A model generated the notes under the pieces. The model ran no database searches. It was not told where the DNA came from and saw only the letters and a list, made by a program, of their open reading frames with translations. A stretch of DNA of 64,000 nt. Origin: Williamsia phyllosphaerae (lineage in GTDB: Bacteria; Actinomycetota; Actinomycetes; Mycobacteriales; Mycobacteriaceae). The position numbers and the translations under genes are program-made. Within the stretch, counting starts at the first letter, position 1, and each line of letters opens with the position of its first letter. Positions 1 to 13,800 of the stretch are shown here, one piece after another. Location of the stretch: positions 62,001 through 126,000 of the forward strand of contig NZ_BMCS01000003.1 of the NCBI RefSeq assembly GCF_014635305.1, given 5' to 3'.

Positions 1-552
1 GGCGCACGCATCCAGCACGCGCTGCGCGCCTTCACCCCGGACGACCAGAAGGCGCTGTCGAAGACGGTGAAGACCTACCCGACCTCGACCGCCTACGACC
101 TGGAGAAGGCGTTGACGTCGTTGGGGATCGGCGAGGCCGTCGTCACGGTCCTCTCGGAGCGGGGCGCCCCGACCCCGGTCGCGTGGACGGTCATCCGTCC
201 GCCGCGGTCGTTGATGGACACCATCGGCGAGGAGGCGATCACCGCGGCCGCGTTGCTGAGCCCGCTGCACCAGAAGTACGGGCAGTCGATCGACCGCGAG
301 TCCGCCTACGAGATCCTGACCGCGAAAGTCGTCGCACCCGAGGCGTCGCCGACGCAGGCGGCACCCCAGTCGGCGCCCGCCCCGACCGCTCCGACACCGC
401 AGGCCCCGGCGCCGAAGGCGAAGGACGAGCCCGGTGTGGTGTCCGAGGTGCTCGGGAACGCCGCGGTGAAGAGCTTCCTGCGCTCGGCGGCGTCGGCGGC
501 CGGTCGGGAGATCACCCGGTCGTTGTTCGGCGCGGGCAAACGACGCCGCTGA
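1..552 (+). CDS. HerA-like ATPase (DUF853/YjgR family), C-terminal part
   Basis: The reading frame is open from base 1, so the start lies outside the window; 183 codons and the stop are present. The visible part begins with ARIQHALRAFTPDDQKALSK and ends in a basic tail GAGKRRR. This matches the C-terminal region of YjgR-type HerA-like helicases (LRAFTP, then an E-K-A-[LI]-T-x-L-G-x-G-E-A pattern, then DRESAYEIL). A proline/alanine-rich linker covers roughly residues 115-145. The ATP-binding Walker motifs would be upstream, out of view. Family members are hexameric ATPases of uncertain cellular role. The next gene converges from the other strand, with 10 bases between stops. Confidence 0.85.
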   Translation, partial: GARIQHALRAFTPDDQKALSKTVKTYPTSTAYDLEKALTSLGIGEAVVTVLSERGAPTPVAWTVIRPPRSLMDTIGEEAITAAALLSPLHQKYGQSIDRESAYEILTAKVVAPEASPTQAAPQSAPAPTAPTPQAPAPKAKDEPGVVSEVLGNAAVKSFLRSAASAAGREITRSLFGAGKRRR

Positions 553-562
553 GCGGTCTCGG

Positions 563-1366
563 TCAGTCGCCGAGCTTCTTGTAGAAGCCGCCGACGATCG
601 GCGCCACGATGCTGCGCGGCGTGTACCCGCCGGCCACCGACATCGCCTTCGACAGCATGCCGGGGACGACGCGCATCTTGTTGCGTGCCAACGCATCCAG
701 GCTCATCCGTGCGACACCCGCGCTGTCGTCCCACAGGAACCCCGGAACCATCTTGTCGACGATGCTCGCGTCCTCGGGGGACGGATCCTCGGTGCGGACG
801 GGCCCCGGGGCCAGCAGCGTGATGTTGACCCCCTTCGAGGCCACCTCGCCGCGCAGGGACTCGCTGAACGTGTTCACGAACGCCTTCGACGCCGCGTAGG
901 TCGCGTTGTTCGGGATCGGCATGTTGCCCGCGGCCGACCCGACCATGAGGATGCCGCCGGAGCCGCGCTTCACCATCTGCGGCAACACCGCCAGCGTGAG
1001 GTCGTGGACCGCGGTGGCGTTGAGTCGGAGCTGAGCGCGTTCGTATTCGTGGTCGAGATCGACGATGGCGCCGAAGGTCGCGATGCCCGCGTTGTTGCAC
1101 AGGATCGAGATCTCGCGGTCGGCGAGTTCGGCGCACAGCACGTCGAGGGAGCGCAGGTCCGACAGGTCGGTGGGTCGCACCTCGACGGAGATGCCGTGGT
1201 CGGCGCGCATCTTCTCGGCGGTGATCTCGAGGATCTCGCCGCGACGGGCCACCAGGATCAGCGAGTGCCCACGCCGGGCGAGCTCCCAGGCGAGCGCCTC
1301 GCCGATACCGGAGGAGGCGCCGGTGACGACGGCGCGGGACGTTGCGGTGGGTGCTGGTACGGCCAT
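563..1366 (-). CDS. SDR-family oxidoreductase
   Basis: Classical short-chain dehydrogenase of 267 residues, predicted to reduce or oxidise a carbonyl/alcohol with NAD(P)H. Seen in sequence: the TGASSGIG nucleotide-binding motif near residue 16, NNAG near residue 94, a catalytic Ser followed by YAASK near residue 160, and a PGPVRT motif after it. I chose the ATG at 1366 (MAVPAPT) because the Rossmann fold starts about ten residues later; a longer in-frame extension upstream has no family similarity. The substrate cannot be told. Gene neighbours give no pathway. Confidence 0.9.
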   Translation of the reverse strand: MAVPAPTATSRAVVTGASSGIGEALAWELARRGHSLILVARRGEILEITAEKMRADHGISVEVRPTDLSDLRSLDVLCAELADREISILCNNAGIATFGAIVDLDHEYERAQLRLNATAVHDLTLAVLPQMVKRGSGGILMVGSAAGNMPIPNNATYAASKAFVNTFSESLRGEVASKGVNITLLAPGPVRTEDPSPEDASIVDKMVPGFLWDDSAGVARMSLDALARNKMRVVPGMLSKAMSVAGGYTPRSIVAPIVGGFYKKLGD

Positions 1367-1427
1367 GCCCCGGATCGTATCGGTGCCACGTCGGACGTGG
1401 ACGGTGCCCTTGGTACAGAAGCAGGCA

Positions 1428-3152
1428 TCAGGCGGCCCGGTCAGCCGGCCAGGTGACATCGAAGCGCGACGGTAGGGGGTCGCGCTCGAGGATGAGCCGT
1501 ACCAATCGATGCTCGATGCCGACGTCTGCCGGCGTGTCGACATCCGGCTCGGTCGCGTCGGTGGCGTCGTCCCGGTGGCCGTCGATCGGGTCGGGGTGCT
1601 CGACAGGTTCTGTGTTGTCGACGGATTCGGTCCAGGGGTCGTCGGGTGCGGTGTGGAGATCTGCAGGCTCCTCGGGTGGCACGGGCTCACCCCATGGGTC
1701 ATCGACCGTTACCGTTTCGGCCCGCGCGGTGGATTCGCCCCATGGGCCCAGTGCGGCGCGGCGGTGTCGGTCGATGAGTTCATCGACGAGGTGCAGATGG
1801 TTGGTACGGATTTCACCGGGTGGGTCGGTGTTGCGACGCCAGCCGTAGCGGCCTCGATCGGGTCCCTCGGTGATTTTCACCGTTTCCCACTGGTGGGGTT
1901 TGGTACCTACGGATCGGTTGTGCGGTCCGCAGGCGGGTGCCATGTGATCGGCGTCGGTCTTTCCGCCATCGGCCCAGTCGGTTTCGGCGTGGTGCATTTC
2001 GGTGTGCGCGAATGGTGTGGGGCAGTCGGTGCGGCTGCAGCCGCCGTACTTGGAGAACGCGATGAACCGTTGTGCTCGGGAGGCGAGACGGTGCGCGCGG
2101 CCGAGGAACAGGGGTTCGCCGGTGTGCTCGTCGAATACCGCGAGGTGCATCTGTGCCCGTGCCGCCATCTGCAGAACGTCAGAGATGGGGAGGTCGGTGC
2201 CGGTGGCGGTGTGGGCGATGCCGGCGCGCTCACGAAGTTTGTCCTCGGTGATGGAGATGATGACGTGCGGCGGTAGTCCGCGGTGCGAGGCACCGTGCAA
2301 GCCGCCATCAGCGGCAGCCTGCAGCAGGGCTCTCAACGCATCGTGGTTGCGTTGACCGACCGACCGGGTGTCCCGGTCGGCGGCTTCGCGCAACTGCTCG
2401 GGGTCGACGTCGGTGGTGTCACCGCGTGGTGACCGATCGTCGTCAGGGTTGTTCATCCCGGGTGCCGCCCAGACGGCGAGCATCACCTCGAACAAGGCGC
2501 GCGTGGTGGGATCCAATGTCGCGAAGACCTTCGACATCAACTGGGTGTCCTGGCAGCTCAACGACAGTCGGCGTTGCCTCGCCCGGTCCCGGTCATCGGT
2601 CAGGTGCCCGTCGGGGTCGAGGTGGGCCAGGACCCGGACTCCGGCTTTCGTGATCTCGCGGGGGCTCAACGTTCGGGCGTGCTCGGCCAACAGTTCCTCT
2701 GCCGCGGCCCGGTCGTCGGGGCCGACGGCGGCAGGGATCTTACGCATCACATCGAGGATCGCGTCGACGTGATCGGCACCGATCGCACCTGACGCCAACG
2801 CGTCAGCCGTGTTGGGGCATGTCGGTGGCAATTTCTCACCGGTCATCGCATGCATCGACTGCAACTGCGCGACTGCCCGTAAACGATTCCTGGGGTTGGT
2901 GATCCGCAGTTCGATGCGCAGGAACTCACCCAGCTTCTGACACCCCACCGACCGGTGGGCGTCACGGTCGGAGACATCGAGGATCCTGCGGTTGCCGATC
3001 GATTCCATCCGTCGTACGGCCCGTTCATGGCGGATGGCCAGATCGGCGACCACTGCATCAGTGCAGGGGTCTGATGGTGCAGCAGCAATCTTGTCCAGAA
3101 GGTGTTCGAGCGCAGCGTAATCCGACTCCAGATCAGACATGGTGTCGGTCAT
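1428..3152 (-). CDS. HNH endonuclease signature protein with DUF222 domain (13E12 family)
   Basis: A 574-residue protein. The N-terminal two thirds form the DUF222 helical domain. An HNH/McrA-type motif follows near residues 375-425 (GCSRTDCP, EMHHAETDW, GGKTDADHMAPAC, GPHNR), and the tail is long, acidic and proline-rich. These proteins are multi-copy in Gordonia, Rhodococcus and mycobacteria; their function is not settled and they are often carried by mobile DNA. The ATG at 3152 is preceded by GGGGAGGAG at good spacing, better than the in-frame ATG 63 bases upstream. Nothing in the neighbourhood suggests a partner. Confidence 0.88.
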   Translation of the reverse strand: MTDTMSDLESDYAALEHLLDKIAAAPSDPCTDAVVADLAIRHERAVRRMESIGNRRILDVSDRDAHRSVGCQKLGEFLRIELRITNPRNRLRAVAQLQSMHAMTGEKLPPTCPNTADALASGAIGADHVDAILDVMRKIPAAVGPDDRAAAEELLAEHARTLSPREITKAGVRVLAHLDPDGHLTDDRDRARQRRLSLSCQDTQLMSKVFATLDPTTRALFEVMLAVWAAPGMNNPDDDRSPRGDTTDVDPEQLREAADRDTRSVGQRNHDALRALLQAAADGGLHGASHRGLPPHVIISITEDKLRERAGIAHTATGTDLPISDVLQMAARAQMHLAVFDEHTGEPLFLGRAHRLASRAQRFIAFSKYGGCSRTDCPTPFAHTEMHHAETDWADGGKTDADHMAPACGPHNRSVGTKPHQWETVKITEGPDRGRYGWRRNTDPPGEIRTNHLHLVDELIDRHRRAALGPWGESTARAETVTVDDPWGEPVPPEEPADLHTAPDDPWTESVDNTEPVEHPDPIDGHRDDATDATEPDVDTPADVGIEHRLVRLILERDPLPSRFDVTWPADRAA

Positions 3153-3341
3153 GATGCACTCCTCCCCAGGCGCGGTGACTGAGGCCAGATTAGCACATGT
3201 GTTCGAACCGGGCAATCATTCAATATGGTGAATGATGTTGAACGTCAGCAAAGTTCGCTGGATCGTCCTCCGCCGCGATGGCGTGGACCTGCGTGTGGTG
3301 GATGGGGGGCTCACGGCCACGGTCGGCGCCGAGGAGTGCTG

Positions 3342-6174
<2,833 letters not shown>

Positions 6175-6400
6175 GCGCCCGTTCACGGCCGGTGTGTCGG
6201 CGGTGAACGATCTGCGCGCGAAGTATATCCGTCACCCGAGCGCCGGTGAGGGACGGTCACGGGCCCGCCGAAACCGGACGGGTGCTGTGAATCCGAACGT
6301 ACGAATTGCCGCCCGGAGAGTTGCGCCGCCGTTCTCTTTACGTCATCTTTACTTTTGCCCGACGATGTCGGGCTGGGGGTTCGACGAAGGGGAGCGTTGA

Positions 6401-6892
6401 GTGGACGGCATCAGAACTCTGGACTTCACCGGCGGCGCGGCGGTCGACTCGCCGATCCGGCCGGAATGGGTTGTGGAGGGCGACCCGGTGGCCAGGATTC
6501 ACGAATGGACGATCAGTTCCGATCTGCTGTCGACCACGGCGATCTGGAGTTGCACCGCGGGCACGTTCCGGTGGTACGCCGAGGCCGAGGAGTTGGTACA
6601 CATCCTCGAGGGCGCGGTGATCGTGACCGACGAGTCCGGGCAGTCGGTGGAGCTGACCCCGGGCCGGGCCGCGGTGCTGACCGCGGGCGAGTGGACCACC
6701 TGGACCATCGACGATCACGTCAAGAAGCACGCCGTCTGGAAGACCGCGGTACCGACGCCGGTGCGCCTGTTCTGGCGTGCGTTGTCGGCTCTGCGCCGTA
6801 TCGCCCGACGCGCCCGGATCGTCCGTCGGGGATCCACACCCGACGCGCAACCCGCCTCGGCCACCCCGTTCGGAATCCGCACAGCCGCCTGA
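6401..6892 (+). CDS. Cupin-domain protein
   Basis: 163 residues. The middle part (HEWTISSDLLSTTAIWSCTA, then WYAEAEELVHILEGAVIVTD, then LTPGRAAVLTAGEWTTW) has the pattern of small cupins of the DUF861/Cupin_3 type, a beta-barrel related to ureidoglycine aminohydrolase. The C-terminal 40 residues are rich in arginine and look disordered. The GTG start at 6401 has AAGGGGAG eight bases upstream. No metal-binding histidine pair is obvious, so enzymatic activity is uncertain. It stands alone between the tRNA and the copper gene. Confidence 0.75.
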   Translation: MDGIRTLDFTGGAAVDSPIRPEWVVEGDPVARIHEWTISSDLLSTTAIWSCTAGTFRWYAEAEELVHILEGAVIVTDESGQSVELTPGRAAVLTAGEWTTWTIDDHVKKHAVWKTAVPTPVRLFWRALSALRRIARRARIVRRGSTPDAQPASATPFGIRTAA

Positions 6893-6949
6893 GCCGCAGC
6901 TCATCGCCACACTTTCCCGGCTCCGGCGCGTGTTGCCTAGAGTGCAGTC

Positions 6950-9037
6950 ATGAGCGTGACCACTGCTGATTCGATCGACCTGCGCCGCAGCGCGGCTGCC
7001 GGCCTCGGTTGGGTCGTCGCGTGGGTGACCGCAATCGTCGCGATCATCGTCACGGCGATGTCGGCCTCGCAGTTCTCGGAACTGACCGGGATCCCGGATC
7101 CGGGATGGATCACCACCTACGGCCTGCCCGCGGTGCAGGGTATCGGCGAGATCGGTGCGGCCATCGCGGTCGGCTCGGCGTTGTTCGCGGCGTTCCTCGT
7201 ACCGCCGCAGGCCGACGGCGTACTCGATGTCGGTGGCTACCGTGCGGTGCGGTGGGCCGCGGTCGGCGCGTTGGTCTGGGGCATCACGTCGTTGATGATG
7301 ATCCCGCTGACCCTGTCGAACGTGTCGGGCCGGCCGCTGTCGGAATCGTTGCAGCCGTCGAACCTCGTCACCGCGGTCGATCAGGTGGCCGACGCCCGAT
7401 CCTGGCTGTGGACCGCACTCTTCGCACTGGTGACCGCGGCGTTTGCCCGGGTCGCGTTGCGCTGGTGGTGGACTGTGGTCATCTTCGGCCTGGCGCTGCT
7501 GAGCCTGATGCCGCTCGCCCTGAGTGGGCACTCCTCGGCCGGCGGCAGCCACGATTACGCCACCAACAGCCTCATCCTGCACATCGTGTTCGCGACCGTC
7601 TGGCTCGGCGGCCTGTTCGCGGTACTCGTCTATGCCCGTGGACTCGGGACCCACACCGGACTCGCGGTGGCCCGCTTTTCCCGGGTCGCGCTGTGGTGCA
7701 TCGTCGTCGTCGGCGCCAGCGGTGTGATCAACGCGCTGATCCGCGTCGAGTTGTCCGACCTGTTCACCGACACCTACGGCCGCATCGTGCTGCTCAAGAC
7801 GGTGGCTCTGATCGTGCTCGGCGGGCTGGGGGCGATCCACCGACGACGTACCGTCACCGCTCTGCAGTCCGACCCCGACGATCGGGCGGCGTTCATCCGG
7901 TTCGGTCTCGTCGAGGTCGTGGTCTTCGCGGTGACCTTCGGTCTGGCCGTGGGGCTGTCGCGGACGCCGCCGCCTGCCGAGGACACCTCGAAACTGTCGG
8001 TGACCGAGGTCGAACTCGGCTACAACCTGCCCGGTCCGCCCACCGCCCTGCGGATCCTGACCGAGTGGCGTTTCGACCTGCTGTTCGGAACTCTCGCAAT
8101 CGTTCTCGCCGTGGTCTACCTCCGGGGCATCCTGCGCCTTCGTCGACGTGGCGACGCCTGGCCGGTGGGGCGGACGATCAGCTGGTTCGCCGGGTGCGCG
8201 ATCCTGCTATTCACCTCGTCGTCGGGTCTGGGCAGCTACTCGCCCGCGATGTTCAGCATGCACATGATCGCGCACATGCTGATGTCGATGCTGATCCCGG
8301 TGTTGTTCGTCCTGGGTGGACCGATCACCCTCGCTCTGCGGGCCCTGCGACCCGCCGGCCGTACCGCCCCGCCCGGACCGCGGGAGTGGATCCTCGCGGT
8401 ACTGCACAGCCCGGTGTCGCGGTTCCTCACCCACCCGGTCGTGGCGTTCGTACTTTTCGTCGGGAGCTTCTACGCGCTCTACCTCGGTGGGCTGTTCGAC
8501 GCGGTCGCCACCTACCACGCGGGACACGTGCTGATGAACCTGCACTTCCTGCTCAGCGGATACCTCTTCTACTGGGTGGTGATCGGCATCGACCCCGCAC
8601 CGCGGCAGGTGGCGCCGTTGGCGAAGGTGGGCATGGTCTTCGGTGCCCTGCCGTTCCACGCGTTCTTCGGGGTGGCCCTCATGTCGATGAACTCCGTCAT
8701 CGCCCTGGACTACTTCCGCGGCCTGAGACTGCCGTTCGGCGTCGATCTCATGTCCGACCAGCGAGTCGGCGGCGGCATCGCCTGGGCGGCCGGCGAGGTC
8801 CCACTCGTCATCGTGATGCTGGCCCTGCTGATCCAGTGGACTCGCCAGGACCGGCGCGTCGCCAAGCGGTACGACCGTCGTGAAGATCGCGACAACGACT
8901 CCGAACTGGCCGGATACAACGCCATGTTGGCCGAACTGTCCGGGACGGGCGGGACGGACGCTCGTGGGGCGGACAGCGACACATCTGCGGCACCGGATCC
9001 CGTCGGCGGGTCCCGTCCGGGTGGCGACGCCTCGTAA
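6950..9037 (+). CDS. CopD / CtaG (caa3-type) fusion copper membrane protein
   Basis: 695 residues with about fourteen predicted membrane segments. The first half (to about residue 345) is a CopD-like copper import domain (HSSAGGSHDYATNSLILHIV, WLGGLFAVLVYARGLG). The second half is a CtaG_caa3 cytochrome oxidase assembly domain, with MFSMHMIAHMLMSMLIPVLF near residue 430 and HAGHVLMNLHFLLSGYLFYW near 520. The histidines and methionines on these helices are likely Cu(I) ligands. The fusion is standard in mycobacteria and relatives and probably supplies copper to the aa3 oxidase. It is consistent that another oxidase gene, ctaJ, occurs 11 kb downstream. The tail after residue 620 is charged and cytoplasmic. 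Confidence 0.9.
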   Translation: MSVTTADSIDLRRSAAAGLGWVVAWVTAIVAIIVTAMSASQFSELTGIPDPGWITTYGLPAVQGIGEIGAAIAVGSALFAAFLVPPQADGVLDVGGYRAVRWAAVGALVWGITSLMMIPLTLSNVSGRPLSESLQPSNLVTAVDQVADARSWLWTALFALVTAAFARVALRWWWTVVIFGLALLSLMPLALSGHSSAGGSHDYATNSLILHIVFATVWLGGLFAVLVYARGLGTHTGLAVARFSRVALWCIVVVGASGVINALIRVELSDLFTDTYGRIVLLKTVALIVLGGLGAIHRRRTVTALQSDPDDRAAFIRFGLVEVVVFAVTFGLAVGLSRTPPPAEDTSKLSVTEVELGYNLPGPPTALRILTEWRFDLLFGTLAIVLAVVYLRGILRLRRRGDAWPVGRTISWFAGCAILLFTSSSGLGSYSPAMFSMHMIAHMLMSMLIPVLFVLGGPITLALRALRPAGRTAPPGPREWILAVLHSPVSRFLTHPVVAFVLFVGSFYALYLGGLFDAVATYHAGHVLMNLHFLLSGYLFYWVVIGIDPAPRQVAPLAKVGMVFGALPFHAFFGVALMSMNSVIALDYFRGLRLPFGVDLMSDQRVGGGIAWAAGEVPLVIVMLALLIQWTRQDRRVAKRYDRREDRDNDSELAGYNAMLAELSGTGGTDARGADSDTSAAPDPVGGSRPGGDAS

Positions 9038-9175
9038 ATCGGGTCGCCCGGGCAGCTAAGGTTGGTGTCGACCTCGTCCGGCCGGGTCGTCCCGCAGCCG
9101 TAGGGCACCAGCCCACATGCGCACCCGCCGGACGCCTCGAGTCGTAGTGCACATGTTGCGTGGAAGGTGATACGA

Positions 9176-10849
<1,674 letters not shown>

Positions 10850-10858
10850 TCCCCACCC

Positions 10859-13800
10859 ATGGGCACGGCATCGTCGACGACACCCACGCCCGCCGCGGTC
10901 GCGCGTAGCTACTTCGCGCGACCCGGTCAGGCTTTCTCCGACGATGCCGTGGGGGGCGGTGGCACGGCCGATCTGGACCAGGTCGAACGACATCTGGCTC
11001 TCGCCCGTGTCCGTCCGCCCGGGCAACCGGTCGTCGAGGTCGTCGAGACCGACGGCGCCGTGCGGTCGGTCTACATCGTGGTCGACGACCAGGCTCTGCT
11101 CGTGGAGGCGGCCGTGGTCGTCGTCGAGCAGGCCGGACTCGCCGTCCGACGCGTCGATCACCCGATCTTCGCTGCCGTCCGCGACGACGCCGGCGTACTG
11201 GTCGCACTGACCGCGGCCGGCTCACCCGATGCCGACGCCGCTGCGGTGGCCGAGTCGTGGATCGGTCTGCAGGTCTCACCGGCCCGCGGGTCGATCGACG
11301 CCGACGACGTCGGCGCCCGTCTCACCCAGGTCATCGAACGAATCGGCGCGGTCCACGCGGACGCCCACACGATGCTCGCCGAACTGGCCGCGCTCGCCGA
11401 CGTCGTGCGCGACGGCGGCGGCAACGAACAGGCCGACCTGCTCACCTGGTTGTCCGACGGACACTTCCTCGCCCTGGGGTCGCTGGTGTCCGGTCCCGGG
11501 GACACCGGATGGTCCGCCGCCACCGGTGTTTTCGTGCAAGCCTCGGTTCCGCGGCCGGGTGACCCCGCACGCGTCCCCGACACGGCCGTCTCGATCGGAC
11601 GGGTCCATCTGCCCACCGGGGTCATCCGCACCGAGTACCCGACCGCGGTCCGCGTCGTCGAGCCCGGCCCGGCCGGCCGGACCCACCTGTTCATCGGGAT
11701 CCTGACGTCGGCGGCGCTGCACACCGACGTCCTGGCGGTCCCCGTCCTGCGGGGGGTCGCGGGGACGGTCCTCGCGCAGGCCGGGGTCGGCGGCGACTCC
11801 TACGCCGGTGCCACCCTGCTCGAACTGCTGCAGAACCAGTCACGCGCCGAACTGTTCGGTGCCGCGCCCGAGGATCTCGCCGCGACCCTGATCGACGTGC
11901 TCGACGCCATCGCCGGTCGCGAGGTCCGCGTCTACCTGCGTGCCGATCCCGCCTCGGAGATCGTCACCGCCCGCATCTACCTCCCGCGCGACCGGTACAC
12001 CACTCGTCTGCGGGAACAGATGCAGACGCTCCTCGTCGAGCGTCTCGGCGGCAGGTCACTCGAGTACACCGCCCGCATCAGCGATTCGCCGCTGGCGTTC
12101 GTCCACGTGATCATGCGGGTGGACCGCGGCACCTGTGAACTGTTGGCCGGGATGGCCCCCGCCGACCCGCGCCGCGCCGAGATCCAGACCGACATCGCCG
12201 CCGCCGCGCGCAGCTGGGACGACGACCTGCGGGCCATCGCAGGCGGTGCCATCGACGCCGACCTCGTCGGTGCCTACGCGGCGGCGATCCCACAGGCCTA
12301 CAAGAACGAGCGGGATCCGCGCGCAGCGCTGACCGACGTCGTGGTCCTCGCCGGCCTCGCCGACGGCGACCATCACGTCCGACTGCGCCCGCACTCCGCC
12401 GAACCCGACGACCGCTGGACCTTCGGCCTCTACCTGTGCGGGCGATCCGCGTCGCTGACGTCGATCCTGCCGATGCTGCAGAGTCTGGGTGTCGACGTCC
12501 TCGACGAACACCCCTTCGCGGTCACCCGGCCCGACGGGATCGCCTGCTGGATCTACGAGTTCACCATCGTGCCGGCCGCGGGGGTCGGCGTCGCCCCGGA
12601 TTCCACGAGCGACCTGCAGACGCGTTTCACCGACGCCTTCTCCCGACTGTGGACCGGGGTCGCCGACGTCGACCCGTTCAACGAGTTGGTGTTGCGATGC
12701 GGGTTGAACTGGCGCGAGGTCGTGATGCTCCGCGCCTACTCTCGATACCTCCGACAGTGCGGGTTCTCCTCCGGCGCACGGCATGTGACCGGTGTACTCG
12801 GCGACCACCCGGAGATCACCGCGGCACTCGGGGAACTCTTCGCGGTGTCGTTCGACCCCGACCGGGTCGACGACGACGCCAGGGCGGGCGTGATCAACCG
12901 ACTCGACCTGCTGGCCGCCGACGTGCTCAGCCTGGACGCCGACCGGATCATCTCGGCCTTCGTCTCGGTCGTCAAGGCGACCTCCCGCACGAACTTCTAC
13001 TCACCGGACGCCGGTGCCGCGCTGGCGTTCAAGCTGCGCCCGCGGGAGATCCCGCAGACCCCGCAACCCCGGCCGCTGCACGAGATCTTCGTGTACTCCC
13101 CGCGGGTCGAGGGAGTGCACCTCCGGTTCGGGTCGGTGGCCCGCGGTGGCCTCCGTTGGTCGGATCGCCGGGAGGACTTCCGCACCGAGATCCTCGGGCT
13201 GGTCAAGGCGCAGGCGGTCAAGAACGCGGTCATCGTGCCGGTCGGGGCCAAGGGCGGTTTCGTCGTCCGGCAGCCACCGACCCCCACCGGCGATCCGGCG
13301 GCCGACCGGGACGCGACCCGCGCGGCGGGAGTCGGGGCATACCGCGAGTTCATCTCGGCGCTGCTCGACCTCACCGACAACCTCGACGTCGGTGACGGCA
13401 CCGGTACCGCCGAGGTCGTCCCGGCCCCCGGTGTCGTCCGTCGCGACGGCGACGACACCTACCTCGTGGTGGCCGCCGACAAGGGGACCGCCACGTTCTC
13501 CGACATCGCCAACTCCGTCGCCGCCGAGTACGGGTTCTGGCTGGGCGACGCATTCGCCTCGGGGGGATCGGTCGGATACGACCACAAGGCCATGGGCATC
13601 ACCGCTCGCGGCGCGTGGGAGTCGGTGACGCGCCACTTCCGGGAGATGGGCACCGATGTCGCGTCCGACGACTTCACCGTCGTCGGCGTGGGCGACATGA
13701 GCGGCGACGTGTTCGGCAACGGGATGCTGCTCTCCGAGCACATCCGTCTGGTGGCGGCGTTCGACCACCGCCACATCTTCGTCGACCCCGATCCCGATGC

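Noticed and set aside
1342-1848. Plus-strand frames over the DUF222 HNH gene
   Set aside because: Ser/Arg/Gly-rich translations antisense to a recognised protein.
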